From assembly GCF_001704415.2 (NCBI RefSeq), contig NC_030814.1, forward strand, positions 70,053,121 to 70,117,120: DNA of 64,000 nt. The letters run 5' to 3'. The stretch's first letter is position 1; each line of letters opens with the position of its first letter. The translations under genes were made by a program, and so were the position numbers. Below the pieces are notes generated by a model. That model ran no database searches. It was not told where the DNA came from and worked only from the letters and a program-made list of their open reading frames with translations. The DNA comes from Capra hircus (lineage: Eukaryota; Chordata; Mammalia; Artiodactyla; Bovidae). This document shows positions 47,430 to 57,185 of this stretch, one piece after another.

Positions 47430-48467
47430 TTTTAAATTATTTATTTTTAATTGGAGGGTAATTGCCTTACAATATTATATTGATTTCTGCCATACGTCAA
47501 TGTGGATCAACCATAGGTATAACGTATATACCCAGTCCCTTAAGCCACCCAATCTCACCCCTCTAGACTGTCACAGAGCACCAGGTTTGAACTCCCTGCA
47601 TCATACATCTAATTCCCACTGGTCATCTTTCTCACATATGGTAAAGTATATGTTTCAGTGCTACTGTCTTGATTTGTCCCACCCTCCCCTTCGCCCATCG
47701 TGTCCGCAAGCCTGTTATGCCTGCATCTCCACTACTGCCCTGCCAACAGGTTCATCAGTACTCTCTTGCCAGATTCCATATATACACATTAATATACAAT
47801 GTTTGTTTTTCTCTCACTTACTTCACTGTGTATTGTTATAGAGGCTCTAGGTTCATTCACACATTAGAACTGACTTCTAATGAGTTCGTTTTTAAAATGA
47901 GTTCCTCTCTATGGCTGATTACTCAGCCATAAAAATGGCTGGAGGGGATATGGAGAAGAGGGAACGCTCTTGCACTGTTGATGAGAATGTAAATGGATAC
48001 AAACACTATGGAGAACAGTATGGAGATTCCTTAAAACAGTAGGAATAAAATTACCATGCATGCGTGTTAAGTTGCTTCAGTTATGTTTGACTTTTTGCAA
48101 CCCAATAGACTGTAGCCTGCCAGGCTCCTCAGTTCATGGGATTCTCCAGGCAGGATCCTGGAGTGGACTGCCATGCCCTCCTCCAGGGGATCTTCCCGAC
48201 CCAGGGACTGAACCTGCATCTCTTATGCCTCTGCAGGGGTAGGCAGTTTCTTTACCATTAGCACCACCTGAGAGGCCCCATAAACTACCATATGACCCAA
48301 AAATCCCACTACAGGGCCTATACTCTGAGAAAATCATAACTGAAAAAGACACATGTAGCACAATTCATTGCAACACTATTTACAATAGCTAGGATGTGGA
48401 AGCAACCTAAATGTCCACCAACAGATGAATGGATAAAGAAGTTGTGGTACATATATGCAGTGCTCAT
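47430..48467 (-). mobile_element. Twin-primed L1 with 5' inversion
   Basis: The left part (47430-47935) is L1 3' UTR and ORF2 end in antisense. The right part (47941-48467) is L1 ORF2 in sense. In L1 order the right part comes immediately before the left part, and their 5' ends meet at about 47938. That is the structure produced by twin priming of a minus-strand insertion. A SINE interrupts the right part. Confidence 0.85.
48058..48279 (-). mobile_element. Bov-tA SINE nested in L1
   Basis: Complete antisense Bov-tA. ATAAAATTACCAT (48045-48057) and ATAAACTACCAT (48280-48291) flank it, a target duplication with one difference and one gap. Confidence 0.93.
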
Positions 48468-49560
48468 TGTGCTTAGTAAACTCACTTCCTTCTGCAATAC
48501 TCTGTGTCTGGAAATTCTTTTCCAGCCCACATTCAGACTGACACAACATTCTTCCCTTTCCTCCTGTTCCCTACTTTTCTTACCTGAATCTGAGAGCCTA
48601 GTCTGGTCTAAAATAGAAGCCTGGCACTCAGCCTCATGGTCCACACTCCAGCCTGCCCAGTTCTGGTTGTGAAGGGATGACATTTAAGCATCTTATGGGT
48701 TAAGTGTTTGTCAAAAGGTGTCGAAACATGAAAGGAGGTGGTACGAGCAAAAGAAACTGAATCTGGTCTCCTTCCTGGACCCTGTGAATTCCTTTGAACC
48801 CAGTCCCAAACCATGTCAGGCATTTAGTGGCCAGATTAGCCTTGAAAGTGGAGTCGAAACAGAAAAGCTTTTCAAAATGTGACTCTGAAATGCAGTCAGC
48901 AAGCAACCTTGGTGTGTCTCTTGTGGACTCTGCCTAGATTCTACTTTGGATTCCTACTCTGTGTGGGAAGAAGGCATCTTTGCAGAGGCTCACAGACCTC
49001 TGATAGGGCCTGCTAAGTGTTCCTCCTGAAAAGCAGAAGCAGGGCTTGTGTCCAAGGACCAGCTTGACTCTGTGGGTGCCCAGTAGTGACCCTGACAAGT
49101 TGTGTCATCTCTTGTCCTTAGGAAGATTTATGTGATCTTAGTCGACCTAGGACTACCAGTGTGATTGTGAGGTGTGCATTCAGGGACATCATGCCCCAGC
49201 CCACTGAGAAATGGCCACTCCATACCAGAGTCTATCAAATGGGGCATGAGACCTGGAGTGACCCTCGAAATAAGGACCGGACCAGCCCTGAGGAAACCTG
49301 AACAGTATTTTTAATACTGAGGTCTTTAATACGGTGTCTGTGTGTATTCATCTGAATCTATAGCTAGTTGTCGAGTTCTTTGTGAGTTTTCATCTTTGTC
49401 TTGCAGTGTTTTCTTCCTAGAATGCCAGTCTCTCTTGTCCCCACCACCTCCTTTAAGAATCTCTCAGTTTTCCTTTTTCCATCATAACATTGATTGTCTC
49501 TATATGTTAGACAGAACATTCCCAAACTAGGGAAGGAGGGAGAGATTCGTGACTACAGAT
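48468..49560 (+). repeat. Diverged inverted duplicon, copy B
   Basis: Matches the reverse complement of 37690-38870 in order, at lower identity than the 45.4/60.4 kb pair. No intact gene; the 60-90 codon frames are incidental. Confidence 0.6.
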
Positions 49561-49849
49561 GAAAGAATCTATGCAGCACCAATGTGCAAAGAACTGAGAT
49601 ACTTTCTTTTATAAAATCCTTTATCACCTACACGCTGTACAGCCATTCCCAGAAACAGAACACCTTCCATAGCTACACCTACTTATATGTTCCTGTCTAC
49701 TCCATGCCCTGTCACCAGCCCTTGGGTAACAACTTCATTAAGTTTGTGTTTGACAGCTTTGCTTCATTTGTTATGTTATCACTTAATATGCCTGCCTAAA
49801 CAATATTTTGTTATGTTTTCGTAAACATATATTCAAGGGTATTCTACCT

Positions 49850-50030
49850 TTTAAAATTGTTTATTGATTCACAATGCTGTGTTAGTTTCAGGTGTAGAGC
49901 AAAGTTAATCTATTAATACTTTTACACATATCCACTCTTCATTAGATTTCTTTTCCCATATAGACTATTGCAGAGTATTGAGTAGCATTCCCTGTGCTAT
50001 ACAATAGATCCTTATTAGTTATTTAGTGAA
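49850..50030 (-). mobile_element. Old L1 3' end, minus strand
   Basis: Antisense L1 3' UTR: TTGTTTATTGATTCACAATGC, AGGTGTAGAGCAAAG and GCTATACAATAGATCC landmarks. It is a short truncated copy abutting the next L1. Confidence 0.75.
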
Positions 50031-50376
50031 GTAATTTTAATTTAGCTTTTAATTTAGCTTTTGATTGACATATACTTGATATTTCTCCAATCTCTGCTGT
50101 ACAGAAAAATGACAGTTATATACATATGGACATTCTTTTTTATATATTCTTTCCTATTATGATTTATCATAGGATATTGAATATAGTTCCCTGGGCCATA
50201 TAATAGGACCTTGTTGCTTATCCATCCTCTGTATAATAGTTTACATCTGCTAATCCCAAATTCCCAGTACTTCCTTCCCCTGCACCCTCCCCCTGGCAGC
50301 CACAAGTCTGTTCCCTATGTTTGTGAATCTGTTTCTGTTTCATAGACAGGTTCATTTGCACTATACTTTAGGTCCC

Positions 50377-50504
50377 TGGAGAAGGAAATGGCAATCCACT
50401 CCAGTACTATTGCCTGGAAAATCCTAAGGACAGAGGAGGCTGGTAGGCTACAGTCCATGGGGTCGCAGAGTCGGACACAACTGAGCGACTTCACTTCACT
50501 TCAC
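50377..50504 (+). mobile_element. 5'-truncated Bov-tA SINE
   Basis: Starts at TGGAGAAGGAAATGGC (no head) and ends in a repeated CACTT tail. TTAGGTCCC flanks it exactly (50368-50376 and 50505-50513). Confidence 0.95.
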
Positions 50505-50804
50505 TTAGGTCCCACGTATAAGTGAAAGCTATGGTATTTGTCTCTTGTTTTCTGACTTTGCTTAGAATGGTCATCTCTATTTGCATTCGTGTTGCTGCAA
50601 AAGCATTATTTTGCTCTTTTATGGCAGAGTAATAGTCCATAGATTATATATACAACATCTTCTACTCCTCTGTTGAGGGCCATTTAGGTTGCTTCCAAGT
50701 CCTGGCTATTGTAAATAGTGCTGCAACGAACATTGGAGTGCATGTATCTTTTTGAATTATGGTTTTCTCCAGATATTTGCCCAGGAGTGGGGCAGCTAGA
50801 TCAT

Positions 50805-51723
50805 CAGTTCAGTTCAGTCACTCGGTAATGTCCGACCCATTGCGACCCCGTGGACTACAGCACGACAGGCTTCCCTGTCTATCACCGTCTCCCGGAGCTT
50901 ACTCAAACTCATGTCCATTGAGTCGGTGATGCCATCCAACCGTGGCATCCTCTGTCATCCTCTTCTTCTCCTGCCTTCAATCTTTCACAGCATCAGAGTC
51001 TTTTCAAATGAGTCAACTCTTCGCATCAGGTGGCCCAAGTGTTGGAGTTTCAGCTTGAACGTCAGTCCTTCCAGTGAATACTCAGGACTGATTTCCTTGA
51101 GGATGGACTGGTTGGATCTCCTTGCAGTCCAAGGGACTCTCAAGAGTCTTCTCCAACACCACAGTTCAAAAGCATCAGTTCTTCAGTGCTCAGCCTTCTT
51201 TATGGTCCAACTCTCACATCCATACATGACTACAGGAAAAACCATAGTTTTGAATAGACAGACCTTTGTCAGCAAAGTAATGTCTCTGCTTTTTAATATG
51301 CTGTCTAGGTTGGTCATAGCTTTTCTTCCAACGAGCAAGTGTCTTTTATTTTCATGGCTGCAGTCACCATCCGCAGTGATTCTAGAGCCCAAGAAAATGA
51401 AGTCTCTCACTGTTTCCATTGTTTCCCCATCTATTTGCCATGAAGTGATGGGACTGGATGCCATGATTTTAGTTTTTTGAATGTTTAGTTTTATGCCAGT
51501 TTTTCCACTCTCCGCTTTCACTTTCATCCAGAGGCACTTTAGTTCTTCTTCAATTTCTGCCATAAGGGTGCGGTCATCTGCATATGTGAGGTTATTGTTA
51601 TTTCTTCCGGCATTCTGATTCTAGTGTGTGCTTCATCTAGCCTCTTATTTTGCATGATGTACTCTGCATATAAGTGAAATAAGCAGGGTGATAATATACA
51701 GCCATGACGTACTCCTTTCCCAG
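50805..51723 (-). mobile_element. 5'-truncated BovB LINE nested in L1
   Basis: Antisense BovB 3' end of about 920 bp with the AGTTC-repeat tail. The minus-strand frame at 51183-51563 is the reverse transcriptase C-terminal region. GATCAT on both sides (50799-50804 and 51724-51729) marks a short target duplication. Confidence 0.92.
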
Positions 51724-52182
51724 GATCATATGGTAGCTCTGTTTTTAGTTTTTTAAGGAACCTCCATACCATTCATCTTAGAGGCTGTAACAACTTACAC
51801 TCACACCAACAGTATAGGAGGGTTCTCTTTTCTCCATACGCTCTCCAGCATTTATTGTTTGTGGATTTTTTGATGAGGACCATTCTGACTAGTGTGAGGT
51901 ATCAACCTCATTGTAGTTTTGATCTATATTTCTCTTGTTTAGTGAAGTTGCGCATATTTTCATGTTCCTTTTACCCATCTGTATGCCTTTCTTGGAGAAA
52001 CGTTTCTTTAGAAACCCTGCCAGATACTATCAAACTCTTCGAAGAAAATATAGGAAGAACACTCTTTGATATAAAAGGCATTCTACTTTTTTTCCTATTG
52101 TTTTTACTAACTTCTGTTTATATATTTTAAACTCAACATCCTGTTACTAAAACATAGTGTTTATTAACCTATGTATAACAAT

Positions 52183-52465
52183 GGCAGAGAAGGCGATGGC
52201 ACCCCACTCCACTACTCTTGTCTGGAAAATCCCATGGATGGAGGAGCCTGGTAGGCTGCAGTCCACGGGGCTGCTAAGAGTCGGGCACGGCTGAGTGACT
52301 TCATTTTCACTTTTCACTTTCATGCATTGGAGAAGGAAATGGCAACCCACTCCAGTGTTCTTGCCTGGAGAATCCCAGGGGCAGAGGAGCCTGGGGGGCT
52401 GCCGTCTATGGGGTCGCACAGAGTCAGACACGACTGAAGCGGCTTAGCAGCAGCAGCAGCAGTAG
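52183..52465 (+). mobile_element. Dimeric BovA2/ART2A SINE
   Basis: Two tandem SINE bodies, each with a GGCAACCCACTCC-type or GGCACCCCACTCC-type block, joined by TTTCACTTTTCACTTTC and ending in (CAG)n. ATAACAAT flanks it (52175-52182 and 52466-52473). Confidence 0.93.
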
Positions 52466-52473
52466 ATAACAAT

Positions 52474-53540
52474 AGATCATTCTTTTCAGTGCTGTGGAAC
52501 CCAATTTATTTATCCATTCTCTATCAACATGCAGACTGCTATTAGGAACACTTTTTACATGTCACCTGTACTTTTTTGCACACTGACTCCTCGGTACCAT
52601 TTTAGGAGTGGAAATGCTGGATCACAAAGTACATGAATGTACAATTTTGTAAAATTTATCCATACTGGCTTTTCAAAGTTTCAGAGACCCTGATACTCAG
52701 TGTTGTCAAACTTCTAAAATTTTCCAGTTGAATCAATATGCACTGTCATCTCATTGTGCACAGGTCTGCATCTGCCTCATTACTAAGGAGGCTGTGGAAG
52801 GTCCTGTGTGCTTACTGATCACATGTGGTTTTTTTCTTTTCTTTTTCTGAGAAAGATCTGCTTATTCCTCTCTTCCACTTCCATACTAGATTGTCTTGCT
52901 TTTTAGTGTTTCTACCATTTGAAAAGATATCATCTTTGCATTGATTTTTAGCCTAACACATTTGTGCAAATATCTTCTCCGTATGTCTAAAGAAATTTTT
53001 ACCCCCCTTAAGCATTTCTTTTCATGAAAAGAAGCTTTTCATTTTAATGTAGTCTAAGGCACCTGATTTGGCAATCTTTTTTATATAGCTATCATCTGGG
53101 TACCTGGTTGAAGAAATTTTTTACTCTAAGATCAGTTATATTTTCTTTTAGAGTTTTCCGTTTGAAATGTCAGTCTTTACTCTCCTTCTAGAGTTGATTA
53201 TCAATAGTGATAGAAGTAGAGAATCAGTAACATTCTCCATATGGATAACCAGGATAACCAATTTTTCCAGCTCCATTACTACACAGGACTTTCTTTACTC
53301 ACTGACATGCCATATATATCTCTTATTAAACACAATTCCACACATGCTTGAGTCAAACATAAGGATCAGTGTTGTGTTCTGAGGGTCAGTTGGTTTATCT
53401 CTATGCTGGCACCGAAGTACAGAATAAAATATGCTTTGTTTATTTTCAAGATATATAAAATATACTGAAAATGCACCATACATGGTATGGAGGTTCCTCC
53501 CATTTTTTTTTTCCAAAATGTGAGTTCTAAAATATCAACC
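52474..53540 (-). mobile_element. Old L1 ORF2 remnant, minus strand
   Basis: Same L1 region and orientation as 39540-40800, with ordered similarity along its length. Confidence 0.7.
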
Positions 53541-53544
53541 ACAT

Positions 53545-53660
53545 CTTCCTGTTGTTGTTTACACACTGAGTCGTGTCTGATCCTTTGCAACCCCATGGAC
53601 TGTAGCATGACAGGCTCTCTGTCCTGCAGTATCTCCCAGAGTTTCCTCAAATTCTTCCTG
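53545..53660 (-). mobile_element. BovB 3' end fragment, minus strand
   Basis: About 115 bp: TGTTGTTGTTTACACACTG, CAACCCCATGGACTGTAGC and CTCCCAGAGTTTCCTCAAA. This is the older BovB 3' end type, also seen at 33028. Confidence 0.75.
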
Positions 53661-54126
53661 AGAGAGGCACTTAGGTTAGAGGCTTCTGGATGCCTCCCAT
53701 TTGGGCCTCATTACCCAGGGACCACAGAGACTTGCTAACCCTTGTTCTTTACAGTGAGCACAGAAGCACACTCTGATCGCATTTCCTGGTAAAAACAGTT
53801 CTGGAAAGTGTTCCTGTGCAGCATCTGCTGTTTTCATGGAAACATTTGGATCTGCTCTCTGTCATAGGAAACCTGTTTTCTCTCTAGAGCTGGTGAGGAA
53901 GCATGCTGTATATCTGCAGTGGCCAGTTCTGGCTTTGTGCTTGAAGTACTGAAGGCAGGCGTGGCTGGTAGAGAGCTGCAATTCCATCCAGAAGTTCACA
54001 CCAACCTCTTTGGAAAACAGACAACCCTGGTGTTTACAGATGCCTTTTCTTCTTCACCTGTTTTCAAATTGAAAAAGTTGTAAGAAAATTTGGAATAAGA
54101 GAATGTTTACTGCTTTCACCAATGGT
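53661..54126. other. Intergenic, old duplicon partner
   Basis: No gene. The stretch at 53690-53960 is similar in order to 44600-44850. Confidence 0.45.
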
Positions 54127-54140
54127 AAATTATGTAATGT

Positions 54141-54403
54141 GATGGCACCCCACTCCAGTACTCTTGCCTGGAAAATCCCATGGACAGAGGAGCCTGGTAG
54201 GCTGCGGTACAGGGTGTTGCGAAGAGTCAGACACGACTGAGCGACTTCCCTTTCACTTTTCACTTTCATGCATTGGAGAAGGAAATGGCAACCCAATACA
54301 GTGTTTTTGCCTGGAGAATCCCAGGGACGGCGAAGCCTGCTGGGCTGCCGTCTATGGGGTCACACAGAGTCGGACATGACTGAAGTGACTTGGCAGCAGC
54401 AGC
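54141..54403 (+). mobile_element. Dimeric BovA2/ART2A SINE
   Basis: A dimer like 52183-52465, ending in (CAG)n. AAATTATGTAATGT flanks it exactly (54127-54140 and 54404-54417), a perfect 14-bp target duplication, suggesting a young insertion. Confidence 0.97.
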
Positions 54404-54417
54404 AAATTATGTAATGT

Positions 54418-56429
54418 TTGATGCACATTTAGAGTTTTCTGATTCTAGCATTATTACCATAGAGCTATTTAAAACTCTCTGAGTTTTGATAATTAAGAAG
54501 AATGAAAAGTAATTCTTTTCTTTGCCATTTTCTTAATCCATGCAGGCTATGACAAAACACCACAGACTGGGTTCCCTAGTGAAAATATATATATATTTCT
54601 CTTATTTTTGGAGAATTGGAAACCAAGATCAGGGCAACTATAGATTAGGTGTCTGATGAGAGCACACTTCCTAGGTGGGTGCCTTTTCCTGTAAAGTCAT
54701 GTGACAGAAGGATTAAGCTAGATCTCTGAGGTCTCTTTTATGAGGGCATTAATCCATTCATGATGTCTCCGCCTGCATGACCCAGGCACCTTGCATGGGT
54801 CCATTTACTCATACAATCACTTGAGCATTAATTTCATCTGTGAATGTATGAGACAAGCAGACATATATAAAAGCTGTCTGTTGTGGTTCAATAGACTTCC
54901 CACCCTCTCTTTAGAAAACAGCATTCTTGTCTCACTTTGACATTCATTTCAATACTCTTGAACTACAATTGTATCTCTTCCTGAGTATTCATTCAACTAG
55001 CAGTAACATCTGCTCACTTCCTTCATAAGCCATTAGTTAATAAAATCCTTAGCATGTATTTGTTTTATATTGGAGAATCCGGATTTTCCTTATTTTTCTA
55101 AGATTGTCCTTGCTCGATACGTAGGGTGGGGGTGGAGAGCATTCAGCACACCCCTAATGGACAGAGCGCACTGGTAATTCCTGAGAATTATAAACCTTAG
55201 GTGTATAAATATTTCTTCAATCACACTTTCTTGATATAACCTTCCTTGCTCATAGTAAATGATAGGAGATTCCACTGATGTAATATTAATAACTTCTTTA
55301 AATTACCTCAGTTTCAGCAGATACCCATGTTTCAAAACTGTGTTGAACTGGGTAGGGAAAATTAGAGCTCTTATTTACTTCCTCTACAACTTCTTGTTAC
55401 ACATTTTATATTCTACCCAGATTGGTCCATGAAGTGAGGTAAACAGATATTAAGCTCCCACTGGGCAGCTATACCACAATGACTGTGTTTTGGGTTCTTC
55501 TCCAAGACATATGGGAAACAGATTTTATAACACATGTTTGGAACATATGTCCTGGTGGTCACCACCTGGTGGACCTGTCTCTGTTTCCTGCCTCTCCCAC
55601 AAGCTAGGTCCTGTCCTGATTTGCTGCAGCTTATTGGAAATGAGGTCCTTCTGGAAGCCTTCTGTGCTCACTAACGTCCTGGCCTAAGTGATTGTTCCTG
55701 TAGAATGGAAAGGTGCTGGTCTCTGTATTCACGGGTCATAACAATACAGACTGTCTGTATTAGTTTCCCCTTGCTGTGTAACAAATGAATTCTATTATAG
55801 ATCTGGAGGTGAGCAGTCAAAATGAATCTTAAGGAGCTACAATCAAAGTGTCAGCAGGGCCTGTTCTATCTGGAGGCTCCAGGAGAGAATCCATTTTCCT
55901 GTCTACCTCAGCCTCTAGAAGTTGCCTGACATCCCTTGGCTCACTGCCTTTCCTCCATCTTCCTAGATCTTCACTCCAACCTCTGCTCTACTATCCTATC
56001 TTCTTTTCAGCATTTGGCCCTGCCTCCATCTTGCCTGTGATTCCTGTGATTATATTTAGCCCACTTGGATAATAATAAAGCCAAGAAAACCTTTTCATCT
56101 GAGCATCATTAACTTAATTACCTTCAAAAACTGATGAATACACTAAGCCTTTATTCTTGTCCTCACATTTTTAGATGATATTTTTTACCTGCAATAATCA
56201 AACATGGACAGGTTAAGCATTAGGCTTTGTCTAGCAGTGGAATTAAAAACTAAGGTCAACTAAAAAGTGCTTTTTGCTATGTAAAATAGCACACTCCCAA
56301 GCTATGGAGTTCACAATGTGGACATCTTAGGAAACATTATTCTGTCTTCCACAATGTCCTGACTCTTTGGACATATAAATTATCAGCATAGAAAACAGGC
56401 AGTGTCTTCTGCAATGGTGGAAACAAAAG
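54418..56429. other. Upstream region of the IRG gene, no coding seen
   Basis: About 2 kb with no recognised coding sequence or recent repeat. The promoter and 5' non-coding exon of the IRG gene may lie here or further upstream; I could not place them. Confidence 0.4.
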
Positions 56430-57020
56430 CCATCAAGACATATTACTCAGCCATAAAGAAGAATGAACAAATGCAATTTGCAGCAACATAGATGGACCTA
56501 GATATTACCAGAAGAAGTGAACTAAGTCAGAAAGAGAAAGGTGAATATCATATGACATCACTTATACATGGAATCTAAAATATGATACAAATGAACTTAT
56601 TTAAAAAACAGTAACAAACTCACAGACAGAGAAAACAAACTTAGGCTTACCAAAGGGGGAAGAGGGGAGAGGCATAAATAGGAAGTTTGCAATTAGCTGA
56701 CATAAACTATTAATTGCTGTTGTTGTTCAGTCACTAAGTTGTGTTCAACTCTTTGCGACCCCATGGACTGTAGCCCCCCAGGCTCCTCTGCCCATGGGAT
56801 TTTCCTGGCAAAAATACTGGAGTGGGTTGCCATTTACTCCTCTAGGAGTTCTTCCTGACTCAGGGATAGAACCCATGCCACCTGTGTCTCCTGAATTGGC
56901 AGGCAGATTCATCACAACTGAGCCTCCTATAAATCCATATATGTGTAACTGGATCACTTTGCTGTATACCAGAAACTAACACAATGTTATAAATCAACCA
57001 TACTTCAATAAAATAAGCCA
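56430..57020 (+). mobile_element. L1 3' end immediately upstream of the IRG exon
   Basis: Plus-strand L1 (ATTACTCAGCCATAAAGAAG, ATGACATCACTTATACATGG) with 3' UTR and a CAATAAAATAAG end near 57020. A Bov-tA SINE interrupts it. It ends about 150 bp before the IRG splice acceptor, so in the transcript it would be intronic. Confidence 0.85.
56718..56930 (-). mobile_element. Bov-tA SINE nested in L1
   Basis: Antisense Bov-tA, diverged, with head, body and a TGTTGTTGTTCAGTC tail. Confidence 0.88.
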
Positions 57021-57130
57021 TCAGAGAAAATAAATTAACTGTAGACACATGAGTCTGCATGAGAGATGGGACTGGTCTGTTAAGACCAGTGTGTTTTCTC
57101 AGCTGACTCTGTGTCTGTTCTGTTGCTTCA

Positions 57131-57167
57131 TTCACCTTATCTCCTCATTCTCTCTTCCTTTCCACAG
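57131..57167 (+). promoter_or_regulatory. Splice acceptor of the IRG coding exon
   Basis: A long pyrimidine tract (57131-57163) ends in CACAG, with AG at 57166-57167. It predicts that the exon begins at 57168, with one or more upstream exons. IRG genes commonly have non-coding first exons followed by a single coding exon. Confidence 0.8.
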
Positions 57168-57185
57168 ATTATTCAGTTAACTGGC

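Larger units (their letters stand above)
45385..47890 (+). repeat. Recent direct duplicon, copy 1
   Basis: Matches 60422-64000 in the same orientation. I see no mismatch over about 260 bp (46160-46425 against 61141-61406). Copy 1 lacks the solo LTR and a segment of about 770 bp found in copy 2, and has a 64-bp SINE insert that copy 2 lacks. No gene lies in it. Confidence 0.92.
50035..52030 (-). mobile_element. Old L1 3' portion, host of a SINE and a BovB
   Basis: Antisense L1 3' UTR and the end of ORF2, interrupted at 50377 by a SINE and at 50805 by a BovB. L1 resumes at 51724 (ATCATATGGTAGCTCTG) and runs to about 52030. No frames survive. Confidence 0.85.

Noticed and set aside
50911..51480. 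Second 189-codon plus-strand frame, similar to the one at 3.3 kb
   Set aside because: It is also antisense to BovB. Similarity between the two frames comes from shared repeat ancestry and is not evidence of a gene family.
57111..57185. 25-codon N-terminal extension of the IRG frame
   Set aside because: It spans the pyrimidine tract and AG of the splice acceptor, so the part before 57168 is intronic.
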